From Cryptomeria japonica (taxonomy: Eukaryota; Streptophyta; Pinopsida; Cupressales; Cupressaceae): DNA of 64,000 bases. The stretch's first letter is position 1. Every line of letters starts with the position of its first letter. The notes under the pieces were generated by a model that saw nothing but the letters and a program-made list of their open reading frames with translations, was not told the DNA's origin and did not search any database. The DNA lies in assembly GCF_030272615.1 (NCBI RefSeq), contig NC_081405.1:574275252-574339251 (forward strand). The letters are read 5' to 3'. A program made the position numbers and the translations under genes. This document shows, piece by piece, positions 23,726 through 34,470 of this stretch.

Positions 23726-24420
23726 TACATAGGAAGGTTTTCTGGATTTTTCAATGGTATCAGCAAATTTGCCAGGGATTTTAAGAAGGCTTAAAGCATA
23801 CACTGGAAGACTCTAGAGAGAAGATTTTAGTAGCTGGGCTTTTCTAGCTTGGCTAAGAAGGGTCCCTTTCCAACCATCCATCTTTCTACTAAATCTATCA
23901 ACAAGACTATTATAGAACAACTCCAATAGTTTCAATCCCAAGGGGGAGGCCAAGGTAGATAGCAGGAGGCTTACCAATTTGGCATCCAAGGATCTGGGCC
24001 ATTTTGATTTGTCTATCCTCAGAGGTGTTGAATAAGAAAACCAAACTTTTATCCCAGTTGATAGTTTGACCCAAAGCCATACTAGAAGTATTGAGAAGGG
24101 TCTTCAGATTGGATTCTTCTTTGATAGTGGATGATCCCATTAAAATGGTATCATCAACAAATTGTTGATGAGTACATGCTCTCAAACTAGAATAGGGCGA
24201 TAAACCATAGAGGAGTCCCAAAGAAATAGTGTTGCTGATAAATCTACCCAGACATTCAGCTAAAATGATGAAGAGTATAAGGGAGATGGGACCCCCCTAC
24301 CTGATACCCCTAGAAGATTTTAAAAATGGGTAAGGCACCCCATTGACAATGACAAAAAAAGAAGGGGTCGAGATGAGTTGATCAATCAACTTAATAAACC
24401 TCACTCCAAAGCCTAAAGAA
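23726..24420 (-). pseudogene. LINE (L1-like) reverse transcriptase fragment A
   Basis: Non-LTR RT motifs are clear: GVRFIKLIDQLISTPSFFV (24410-24350), a GGPISLILFIILAECLG-like stretch (~24290-24250), and the catalytic FVDDTILMG (~24160-24130). LNTSSMALGQTINWDKS, then YLGLPLG, and the tail toward 23740 (LLSQARKAQLLKSSLQSLPVYALSLL) are typical of plant L1. It is truncated at both ends, with its upstream side meeting unrelated coding sequence at ~24420. About 190 bp of it (24228-24420) is duplicated at 25854-26046. Confidence 0.88.
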
Positions 24421-25850
24421 TTGTTTTGGAAATAGATTTGTTAGATGGACTAGTAGATTTTTTTGTAGAAATTATAGGACCTCCTATTTTTTATACCCTA
24501 CTCTATTGTCCTTTGTGTGTGCCAAGCCATAATTTATGATGACAATTCTTCTGTTGAAATGTTATTGTCGGTGATAGTTTTCTCCATCCCTTTTTTTACC
24601 TCAACCTAGGAGTCCATGTTCCTAAGCTTTTCTAGCAATGGTTTACTTTCATGTTGACATAATGCTGAAGAGTTACCATTTATCTTAAGCCTTTCTTGAG
24701 CTACACTAATTGGATCATATAGCCAGAGACCCTCATCACCAAAGATTAAAAACTGTCAAAAAATCATGTCACAAATTGAATGCTTTTCTGTCAAATGTGA
24801 ACCCTCCACATCAGAAATGCAAGGAAGGAAATATGCTCTTCTTTTCATAATCATGAAAGTGCCTATCTGTGCTCTCCAACTATCATGCATATTCCAATGT
24901 AAATACCCTCTCTGTCACATGTATTAGAAGTATGTAGGGTTTTACTACTGATCCATAGAACCTTAACTTAGTGTATTCTTACATGAAGAACCAATCAGCC
25001 AACTTTATTTGACTTCTGATTTGAATGCAATCTCTACAAGACATAGGAAATCTAGGCATTGGAGTGCTTGTAATTTCAATATACATTGGTGCCAAAAATA
25101 ATTCTGCAAAACGGTTGTAGTTCTTTTTGTTATCATGCATCCTTATCTTAGGTGTCCATTCATATATTGGACACTCTATTTTATTTTGATTCTTCTCATC
25201 AATCTTATAGTTCACAATGTTAAGATTGATGGTCTCAAATATTGCACAATACATGGATAGAAGAAGATAGCACAAGTAGGATGAGAACCTAAATGTCTTA
25301 CAGGAACCTTTCTTGATCATTAGTAATTATTTTTGCATGGATTGATCAACGTGCTCAACAAAATTATCTCTTACTGGTTGACTTACAAAATGGATATTAA
25401 AAAACAATTCATGAAGGCTAGCACCCACTTCCCTTCAATTTTCTAATTCCAGAAAAAATGTCAACAAGGAAATAGTATCTTGAACCCATGAAACAAAAAT
25501 TTTATAATCATAAGGAGGCTTATGATTCTGATCCAATCGAGTACCATGCATTATTAGGGCTCTAATAAATGAATTTATATGACTTGGATCGAGACTCTCA
25601 TATTTATCTACTAACTTTCCTAGGTCAATGTGGGTGTTCGAGTTTTGTGCTTCAAGCCCTAGGTTCAACAAACAAGCAAATTCTCTCTCAGTTATGGATA
25701 TAATTTCCTCTTTTGTATTTTTATTGACAATTGCTTTTTTATCTTCATCATAATTTTTGGTGTAGACGATGAAAATTTCAAGACAAAGGAATAATTTAGG
25801 TAACACCATGCTTCCCAATCTAGCATCCCATGATGCAAATACCCATAAAT
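24421..25850 (-). pseudogene. unidentified coding sequence 'U2', copy 1
   Basis: Two main open stretches run on the reverse strand: 25818-25435 (127 codons, with FSSSTPK-type start and REFACLLNLGLE, KPPYDYKIFVSWVQDT) and 25320-24979 (113 codons, with YEWTPKIRMHDNKKNYNRFAELFLAP and CRDCIQIRSQIKLADWFF). They seem to be one protein interrupted by stops. I recognise no family. The stretch 25690-25840 matches 61136-61270, and 24421-24490 matches 27990-28060, so the sequence is repetitive. It sits between two LINE fragments and may be a captured ORF or part of another transposon. Confidence 0.5.
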
Positions 25851-26520
25851 AAAGTTGCTGATAAATCTACCTAGACATTCAGCCAAAATGAGGAAGAGCA
25901 TATGGGATATGGGATCCCGCTACTTGATACCCTTAGAAGATTTGAAAAATGGGGAAGGCACCCCATTGAAAATGACAAAAAAAGAAGGGGTTGAGATGAG
26001 TTGATTAATCAACCTAATAAACCTCACTCCAAAGCCAAAAGATCCAAGCACCATACCCAAGAAACTCCAGTCCACATGGTCATAGGCTTTAGACAAATCA
26101 AGCTTCATAAGATCCTCCTTTCTTTTTTGAATCCACTAGCGAATGAATGTTTTCATGGATAGCAATGATAGAGTCAAGGATTTGTCTGCTAGGAACAAAT
26201 CCACTTTATTGAGGTGAAATGATCAGAGGAAGAATCCTTAGGAGCCTGCTAGTAACCACCTTAGAGATAATTTTATAGAAAGTGTTGCATAAGCTTATCG
26301 ACCGGAACTTATCTCTAGAGTCTGCCCCTGAGCATTTGGGTATTAGAACCAAGAAGGTTGCATTAAGTCCCTCTAAGATCATTCTAGCCCCAAAATACCC
26401 CTGCATTCCTTTAACAACATCAGCTTTGATTTTTCCCAAAAGGTTTGAAAGAAGAATAACGAAAATCCATCCGGGCCCAAGGCTTTGTTCTCGGGGGTTT
26501 GGAAATTATTGAATTCACCC
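25851..26520 (-). pseudogene. LINE (L1-like) reverse transcriptase fragment B
   Basis: The upstream half of L1-like RT is present: NNFQTPENKALGPDGFS (~26510-26460), LNATFLVLIPKCSGAD, FRSISLCNTFYKIISKVV (~26320-26270), SGFVPSRQILD, and the first catalytic Asp in LDLSKAYDHVDW (~26100-26065). It then continues through the region shared with fragment A and stops near 25851. Together with fragment A most of the RT core is represented, but the overlap of ~190 bp and divergence show two separate copies. Confidence 0.88.
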
Positions 26521-27303
26521 CTGTATGGGGTTATGCTAGAGAAATTTTTCCCAGTTTTAGTTTTCTGGGTATGGTAATTTTCAAGATTGAAAACTATATA
26601 TTCTTTTCCTTTTTCTCAAAAAAAAATTCTGAATATACTTGGTAGTGGGAGGGATTGATTTTTTAAAAATATATAGAAAGAAATTAAGTTTGTTAGTTGT
26701 TAATCTTTGTTTTAGAACTCCAAAAAATAAAATGGAGTTCGTTGTATTCATTTGTCTTTGTAAATACATTGTTTAAAACAAAATGTATTTAATTTTTGTT
26801 TTAAAAAAAATAAATTATATTTTAATGTGGTAGTGGGAAGCTCAAAGGTTGGACCCCACCACCACAATTATATTTTAATGTTGTAGTGGGAAGCCCGAAG
26901 GCTAGACCCCACCACCACATGTGGATCCCCATGATTTGGGGAGCGTTGTCCCAAGTATGGGTAGCACAGTCTCCGATGCTTGGGAAGCGCTCAACCCATT
27001 TGGGTGGGCCCCACCACGTGGGCAGCAATTTGGAAAATAATATATTATTGGTGAAATTTGCAAACTAAATCATATATGTATTTGGGAAATTTTGAAATTA
27101 GAAAAATAGAGAAAGATATAGTTGGATATTTAATGATTTTGTCATTTTAGTGAAATATTAGTGTTGGATGAATAAATACCTATATTATTATATGTATAGT
27201 TCATATGCATAAATGTATATCTCGGTGTTTGATTTATGATGATTTTTCAAATGTAGTAAATTGGAAATTTGGATTGATTAAAAAAATCTAGCCAAATTGT
27301 ATG
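26521..27303. other. AT-rich, non-coding
   Basis: No gene seen. It contains the small tandem hairpin repeat at 26815-26920 and otherwise AT-rich sequence up to the poly(T) of the next LINE. Confidence 0.4.
26815..26920. repeat. 53-bp tandem duplication, each unit a GTGGT…ACCAC hairpin
   Basis: Two copies of a 53-bp unit start at 26815 and 26868. In each, GTGGTAGTGGG (or GTTGTAGTGGG) is followed ~17 bp later by CCCACCACCAC, giving an almost perfect 11-bp stem. The right arm of the second unit runs on into GC-rich sequence with similar CCCACCAC pieces to ~27020. Confidence 0.75.
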
Positions 27304-27545
27304 TTTTTTTTTTTTTTTAAAGGGTTAAAGATTTATTCAAAAATACAAGAAATACAAAGAGCAGGTCTTAGGCCCACCAAGACAACAACAAAAACTAAAA
27401 GGATCCTAAAAGAACCACTGACACCACCACTACAAAATCTAGTGACCATAGCATTAGATCTGTCTGTATGATTTTCAATGATAATACCTTTCCAGAAAAC
27501 CCTTAGAAAGATGATGTGGCATAAAGTAGGGCCGAAGGCCAACTA
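27304..27545 (-). mobile_element. 5'-truncated LINE, 3' end with poly(A)
   Basis: A run of 15 T (27304-27318) is the poly(A) tail on the reverse strand. Upstream of it a 69-codon frame ends VVLVGLRPALCISCIFE and resembles the C-terminus of plant L1 ORF2, directly followed by the tail. The upstream body is missing, as is common for LINE copies. I could not find a clean target duplication. Confidence 0.65.
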
Positions 27546-28063
27546 CTATGGTATTCTACTTTCTGTGATGAATCTGACAAATCAAGTCCAATGACTAGTT
27601 TAACAGGAGATTTTGATTTTGAATTTGATGGAAGTTGTACCTCAAGTGGAAACCAAATGCCTTATCCTTTGGGACCTAGGCCACCACCTTCAAGACATAT
27701 TTTTCCCACAATGTTTTCCCCTTTGCTATATTTCTCTTTCATGGACTCATTGACTCCATGAAATTTTGCAAGGACTATCGTAGATATTGGAGTGGCGTCA
27801 ACCTCATACTCATTTTCATCATCACTCCTATCATATGTTATTCTAGGATATTCCACAATTTTATAAGCTCTTCATCATCATCGATGGACTCAAATTCTAC
27901 ATTGGTCTTTGGTTCAGCGAGATTCTTCCTCATAGTCCAAAAATCATTTATTTTGGTTTGAGTCCAACAAAATTTTTTACATTCTTGCATAATTGTTTTG
28001 TGAATAGATTTGTTAGATGGATTAGTAGATTTTTTGGTAGCAATTATAGGACCTCCTATTTTT
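27546..28063 (-). pseudogene. unidentified coding sequence 'U2', copy 2, C-terminal part
   Basis: Reverse-strand frames 28125-27838 and 27856-27662 join into one acidic stretch (…FESIDDDEELIKLWN…, …YDRSDDENEYEVDATP…). The part 27990-28060 matches 24421-24490 of copy 1. The break at ~28063 is where the truncated Gypsy remnant begins. The other side of the same gene appears to be at 61131-61509, beyond the whole Gypsy stack. No known domain. Confidence 0.5.
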
Positions 28064-28069
28064 GCTATT

Positions 28070-28400
28070 GAACCTACCCTATATGCTAGACAAACCCTAT
28101 GCGCTACCCTATCCTGCTTTTGCACTACCTATCTAACCCTATGCGCTAGGGGTACACCTACGCGCTATCTGGCTCTACCCATCCGACCTCCTCATCCCCT
28201 TATGCGCTAGGTCTATCCGATGCACTACCCATTTTATTCAATGCGCTACCCTGTGCACCTAATGCACTAAACTACTACTATGTGCTAATCTAGTTGACCT
28301 ATGTGCTACCCAATATCTTTCAAATGCTACCTAACTTGACAAACCCTATGCGGTACAAAATTTATCATATCTGCTATGAAACGACCCCGATGCGCTAAAA
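28070..28400. repeat. ATGCGCTA motif array in truncated element
   Basis: More than a dozen copies of ATGCGCTA or CpG-decayed variants (ATGCACTA, ATGTGCTA) recur every ~15-35 bp, usually followed by CCC or AAC. The same array is found at 45905-46330. Confidence 0.8.
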
Positions 28401-28484
28401 CATAAAATCCGCATGACAAAATTAAAAACATGATAAAAAATGACAAAATAAAAAATCAAAAAGGGGTCAAAAAGGTTGACTTAC

Positions 28485-28559
28485 TGGTGGTCCATACGCG
28501 GTAGGTCTACGATACCTTTGTATGTGCTCAAACCGATAAGAAGAGAAGAGAACTGACAT
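28485..28559 (-). pseudogene. first exon of antisense PMD-type gene (truncated copy)
   Basis: A 25-codon frame begins with ATG at 28559 (MSVLFSSYRFEHIQRYRRP…) and ends at 28485 directly before a consensus splice donor GTAAGT (28484-28479). It matches exon 1 of the antisense gene at 46471-46397 with a few substitutions. The rest of the gene is absent here because the element is truncated just beyond the intron's motif array. Confidence 0.65.
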
Positions 28560-28630
28560 TTTTCCTTTCTCTCCAAAAGACTCTCTCTCTAAGGTCAACA
28601 AGCACAAATGAGACAAAACAATGCACATTT

Positions 28631-28642
28631 CCCCTTTTATAG
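28631..28642 (-). promoter_or_regulatory. TATA box for antisense gene (truncated copy)
   Basis: On the reverse strand this reads CTATAAAAGGGG, about 72 bp upstream of the ATG at 28559. It is conserved at 46543-46554 in the intact copy. Confidence 0.6.
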
Positions 28643-28996
28643 GGTGAATTGAAATTAGGGTTTGGAGATGGGGCATGTATGTTGCTCGTGGTCTCCGTCT
28701 AACCCTAACAAACATTATTTATCAGGAGATGAATCAACTTTCCACATTCCACATTGACAAAATTTTAAAATGGAAACAAAATTATCAAATTAAATCAAAT
28801 TTTCTAAATTTTGATTCATCTCCCGAGGGGGCATTAACAAACATCATTTATCAAATCTGGGACATTATTTATCAAATCTGGGGCATGACATGGAAATCTT
28901 AAAAATGACATCACACTGATCATAATCAAATTTGGACGACACATCATTTTCTTTGAATTAACATGTGCACACACATCACTTCAAAGAGGGGCAAAA

Positions 28997-30398
28997 TGTA
29001 GACATATAAAAATGACCATATTCCTAAAATGAATATTTTATGTTCATTCCTCTATTTAGTTAAATCTAATTTAATTAAATTACCTACATTCTTCTATTTT
29101 ATTAAGTAAATTATTCAATTTACTTAGTTAAATTCACTTATGTCATTTAATTGAATAAATCATTTATTTAATTAAACCCCTTCTCTCTACTTTTAATTAA
29201 ATTTATATTTAATTAATAGTTTACCCCAAATTGAATAAATCTAATTTATTCAATTTTCCAGATTGCAACTAAATTGAAATAAAACATTTTATTTTAATTA
29301 AATCCATTTATTCCTCATCCACTTGCAAAATCCTACATCTCCCACTTTCCTCCTAAACCCCCTTCTAGACTCTTCTAATCACTTCTAAATTAACCTAACC
29401 CATTTCCTAAATATTGTCACATCCCTAAGCAAGGGGAAGTCACTTCTCAAACCCTCAAAGTCTTTGAAAACCATTAAAGGCTTCAACAACTTAACTTTGA
29501 AAGTCTTCCAAACCATTAATGGTTAACTCAACCCTCCAATGTGATTATAGATTTCTCTAAACTCAACCTACATCTAACCCAGGGGTCTCCTCAAGCATTC
29601 ATTGCTTTGACCATGGTTATCCCTTTAACCATTGCACAAGAGTTTATCCTTTGGGTAAAATCTTTATCCAATGGATAATCTTAACCTAGCCTTAACCCTT
29701 ACCCCCTAGGGTAACCATGAGGTCTTCTCAAGCATTTAATGCTTCCTACCTCTCCTCTCAACTGGTCTTATGTTGACAATTGTCACCATTTCATTAGTGA
29801 AAATTGTAAACATGGATTGCCAACTTTCAAACTTGACCCTTGATTAACTCTTTCAATCCTGGCCATCCATTGCCCTATTTTCACTATAAATAGAGCTCTC
29901 CTTCCTCTATTTTGAGGATCCATGCAAGCTTTTAGTATCTCATTTATGCTCATATTTCATCAATACATCTAGCCTCTTTTTATTAAGAACTAATCTAGAA
30001 TAACATTTTAGAGTATTTTTCTTTATCAATAACTTAGAACATTAACTAGTATATCATGTTAGGGTAGTATTTCTACTAATCTTGTCATCTTATAATCTAG
30101 TTTACTTCATTTATAGAAGCATGCATAGCTAGGATGCATTTCATGATAAATTTAATCAAAAGCATCCCTCGTTCTTGCATTTGTCATCCTTAAGCCACTT
30201 TGCTCAGTGATCTGAGAGAAAAGCCATTGGCTTGAGGGACCTTGTGAGATAGAGAACCATGGAACCAACCTTGGGAAGTTGAGTCATTCTTCATGACTCC
30301 ATAACTTGCACTAGGAAGTCCTGTGGGTGTGTGAGCAAGCCTCTTTGAGACCACTTTTTCACATTTTGAGTTTCATAGGCCCACTTTTCCCGCACACA
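28997..30398 (+). repeat. left LTR of large Gypsy element
   Basis: It starts TGTAGACATATAAAA and ends CCCGCACACA, directly before the primer site. It contains AT-rich TTAATTAAA-type sequence in its first third and a CTATAAATAG TATA-like box near 29885, which is a plausible promoter. The same box is conserved in the right LTR near 47795. Confidence 0.92.
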
Positions 30399-30402
30399 TT
30401 TT

Positions 30403-30420
30403 TGGCGCCCACCTTGGGGC
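30403..30420 (+). promoter_or_regulatory. primer binding site of Tat-like element
   Basis: TGGCGCCCACCTTGGGGC lies 4 bp inside the LTR end. It resembles the TGGCGCC… sites of Tat and Athila type elements rather than the tRNA-Met site of the Copia elements. I did not assign the tRNA. Confidence 0.8.
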
Positions 30421-30494
30421 TTGAACCAACGACCCTATTAATCAAATCAGTTTTAAAAAATAAGCACTTTTGCGGGTACGTGGGAAACATGAAT

Positions 30495-30775
30495 CAGCGC
30501 ATGGAGAACATTATTTAGCGCATCTTGCTAAAATTATAGCACATCCTATACATTGTTTAGCGCATGGGGTTTATACTCTAGCACATCAAGTCCTTAGCTT
30601 AGCGCATCATCTTAACTAACCTTTTCTTGTAGGTCTCGACATGGAAAGAAAACAGAGCAGTGCATCCAGAAGACAAAGCAACGCATTTGGAAAATAGAGT
30701 TGTGCATTGGGTCTATCTGATAGCGCATCCAACTAATCTTGTAGCACGTATAGTCTATCCTGTAGCGCATAATAG
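30495..30775. repeat. TAGCGCAT motif array, leader part 1
   Basis: About ten copies of TAGCGCAT or variants (TAGCACAT, GTGCAT, AACGCAT) occur in 280 bp. The orientation is opposite to the ATGCGCTA arrays at 28.1 and 46 kb. Confidence 0.75.
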
Positions 30776-33239
30776 ACAAAACAAAAATTAAATTGTAACA
30801 AAACTTAAATTTAGACTTATAGAAGTCCACCAAAACCCAGATTTTTCTAACTATTTGATTGGAACTTTTGTAGGACTCTGACTACTTCTTGCAGGTAGGG
30901 CTAGATTTTATTTGTAAAATTTAAATAGTTTTAAACTTTACTAACTTAGTTAGGTTAGTTTACATTTAGAGTCATTTTAATTTTTTGTTGGATAAAATAG
31001 AACTCACCTTACTTTGGGCTATAAAACGAACCACAAAAACAATCTTTTCTTGCTTTTCTAGGAGAAAAATTCTCAAATTGGGTTCTAAAAAGAACAAAAC
31101 AAATTTTCATTTTTGCAAAATCAATGGGCTTAAAATGAATTTCACCATCCTTTGGTGTATAAAAGGATCCATTTTAGGTTTTAGCAAAGTAAAGAATCAC
31201 ACAAAGTCCCAAGGTCATTTGCAACCAAAGAGGGAAGATCTTCCCTTTTGGATTGATTTATTTTGTTGGCCAACAATCGATTTATTTTGTTGATGAAACG
31301 TTGGATTTACTTTGTTGACTCTTTCTTTTCAAATAGATCAAAAAATCATTGCCATGAAAGGTTGAAGTAAACACCATGTTTTTGTGCAGCAACATCTCCA
31401 TATAGATCTTAAAAAATAATTGACTTGAAAGGTAAAAACAACCTTGCTTGCCTTGTCTTGAAAGTAGAAGGTATATGCTCTCCCCTTAATTGGGTGATAA
31501 AAAAGTCAGACTACTCTTACGCTTTCAGTCATACAACATTTAAATCCTTTAGCAGGTCTGCCTTCCCGAGGGGTTGAAAAACTCTTAAAGCCATTTTTTG
31601 ACCGAGGGTGAATTCACAATACTAGTTCCCACTTTTTGACCAACTTTGACACTTGGATGAATATTTTGAAAAAAACCTTCACTTTCCAACACCTATAACT
31701 TTTAAACTGTTAAGAATTTGAAGATGATATAAAGTAGTGATTTTTAGCATCTTGTTTGTAGATTCTAAATATGCTTTTTTCAATTTTTTTTGAATAAAAT
31801 TTAATTGATTTTTCCATCTCCCTCAAAAAGTATTTTTTTACAACAAAAAACATTTTTAAGAGTGATGTGTATCCTGAAATGCATAATTTTTTATCTATAA
31901 ATGATAAAAACTTAATTCTTTTGAATTTTGGTTTGTAACATCAATACCCAGGGCATGCAGTTGGTTTGATAGTGATATGTTGAATATTTTTCATTTTATT
32001 AAGTTTTGAAGTTTGACTAATTATAATTAAGATATAGGTGTACGTTTGAACACAACTTATTCTATATATATCAAAATTTAATTTTCTTTTTTTTGTTAGA
32101 AAGAAAACACCAATACCTAGTGCATAGATATTTTTTAGATTTTTTTTGAATTAGTTTACTATTTGTTCCAATGCATTGAACAAAGAAGTTCATGTTCGGT
32201 GCAAAACTTACATTCATAAGAAATAAAATAAAAATATATTAATGAAATTAAATATATTAAAAGTTATACTATTTGGAAAGATTATAATAAGGACTAAATA
32301 CCTAAAAAAAAGAACTTTTAAATAAATTAATTTGACCCCCCAAAAGCTAATGTAAAATTGGTTTCTTATCAGCATTTGATAGATGCAGAGGAGACTCCAT
32401 TGCAAGTATGATTTAGAAGTAGAGAGGTTCTATCCAAGAAATTTTGATCTAAGAGCCTTTGATTTAACTCTCTTCAATTAATTACTTCAAATGGGACCTC
32501 TTAAAGCTTAAATCATTATATTTTCAAAAAAATGTACGATTTCAGCAAAAATCAGGACATACCAAAAAGTGGGAATCGACTTTGATGCCAACTGTTCCAA
32601 TCCACTATAATCAAATGTGGAAAGTGACGGAAGTCCTTTTCAACAGTTGCACATAGCGATTAGCCTTCCCCTAGTATCCTAGAGATACGTAAAGCCTTTG
32701 TTCTAAAGGTTGGGAAGCCTCCTGAGTGAGTTTATCACTGACGGTCAAGCAAGAAGCTTGATTACGAACCTTAGCATAGAAACTTTGAGCAGAGTCAATA
32801 ACCAGACATTTGTAATATCATAGTGTAAGGGTGGGGAAGAATCCGCTCCCAAGATCACTCACCATATATCTCCCAAGATATCTACTCAATTGTGAAGCAA
32901 TTAACTTTGAGTTAATTTCTGGCAAAAGGCAAAAAAATGGGCGCCCCCTAGGGGGTGACACGACTGTTTGAGCTGACGGAGTATCGAGACTAGTGGGATA
33001 TCATATTGCTTATGACCTTTGAATAAAGAGTCTATTTGAAGTGTGTGTTGTATTTAAACCTGTTGAAACAATGGGGATTTGAACACATCCTTGTAGAAAA
33101 TACACTTATTGTTTAGATTAGGCAAAATTGTTGTCTCTTTGGTGCTGTTCTTTCATTGGTTACTTCAGAAAATCATCTATCACTGAAAAACTCAAGGAAA
33201 AAAATCTAAAATTGCAGAAAACAATCAAGTCATGTCAGT

Positions 33240-33615
33240 TTAGCACATAATAACAACATCTTAGCATCTTGGAACCATACTCTAGTGCATCAGATCCTAT
33301 CTCTAGTGCGTAAAGTCTTAATAGTGACACTTCATCAAAAATCTAAAAACAATAGTAGCAGTTAGCGCATTCTAAAAATAGTATAGTGCGTAGAAGCATC
33401 AGCTTAGCACGTTTAAGTCAACCTTTAGCACATAAAGTTTAAATGTTAGTGCGTAGAAGGCTCATGTTAGTGCATGACCTTCTGAGAAGAAACTGAAATA
33501 GAGTTAAACAGTCTAAATCAGTTAGCGCGTAGAAGGGGGCAGCATGGCGCGTAGGGTGTTTTCATCAGCATATTGAGAAATTTCTATAGTGCATTGCATC
33601 TCTATTTTAGTGTGT
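33240..33615. repeat. TAGCGCAT motif array, leader part 2
   Basis: About 13 copies, many as TAGTGCGTAGAAG or TAGCACATAA, at ~20-40 bp spacing. Variation is concentrated at the CG steps. Confidence 0.75.
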
Positions 33616-34470
33616 GATAGAAACCAGAAAAACAGGGGGAAAAACAGAGGTCAAATTAGAAAATTTTGAAAACATTTTCAGAAACCTCCTTTCATTAGCC
33701 TAACCTTCGTCAAATCAAAATACCAAAAAATAGAGCATTAAAAGTTATTTCCCAAGTAAGTTTCTCATCAAATAAAAGCTGTCCAAAATCTAAAATCGGT
33801 CGCATGATAAGAACATCTATCCTCTCAAAATCAGGAAACCTCATCACAGATATCCAATAGGTCCTTCAATCAAGCGGATTTTCATCCCAAAACACACTTG
33901 TTCTAAAAACTCCAAGTTGTCAAACGAAGTTTCCATATCGGGAAAGCTCGTATTCCATATCATTTGACACACTTTTTCATGAGGGGGCATCTAAACCTTC
34001 ACTTGATAAAGTAAAAATTAAGTTTCCAAAACAAGACAAACTGAATCAAAAACAACTCAAAGGAAACCATTAATCATTTGTGCATGACTAATCCTCATAT
34101 TTTGAGAAGAAAGAATATTTATCGTAACATTAAGTTAAAGAAAGGACAACCTAGTCCATCAAAACTTGCCAAAAGAAATAGACTTTTATACATCAATCGT
34201 CAACTATTCAAGTCTCATCGCACTTTCCTTCGTCATGTGTGATTATATATTCAGAACAAGTCAAACGAATTTGACAAAGAACCTTTGAAGACTAGAGAAT
34301 TCTGTCAAAAATCTGCATTCAGTCAATAAATAAATCATGGAGGAAAGATCAATCCAACATTCTTTCCTGACGAGTGCATCACTTAAAACATCCCTAAATT
34401 TGAACCACAAACCCCTAAACAAAACATTGAAGAAGAGATCATTCCTTTTGTCACAGAAAGCTTCTACTAG

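Larger units (their letters stand above)
28064..28996 (+). mobile_element. 3' internal end of a truncated Tat-like Gypsy element (relative of the 28997-61130 element)
   Basis: This stretch aligns with 45984-46907, the 3' internal end of the large Gypsy element, at an estimated 90% or more. It includes the ATGCGCTA motif array, an antisense first exon and the polypurine tract ending at 28996. Because a PPT sits directly left of the LTR at 28997, that LTR doubles as the 3' LTR of this remnant. Its pol, leader and own 5' LTR are gone, along with ~1.2 kb of the flanking U2 sequence. Confidence 0.8.
30421..34470 (+). other. long non-coding leader of Gypsy element
   Basis: About 4 kb separates the primer site from the first gag codon. 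No open frame of note and no domain was seen on either strand. It holds two arrays of a TAGCGCAT-like motif (30495-30775, 33240-33615). Long leaders are typical of Ogre/Tat elements. Confidence 0.65.

Noticed and set aside
26822-27068. Short frames rich in Trp, Gly and Pro
   Set aside because: They arise from the tandem GC-rich hairpin repeat and have no start context or domain.
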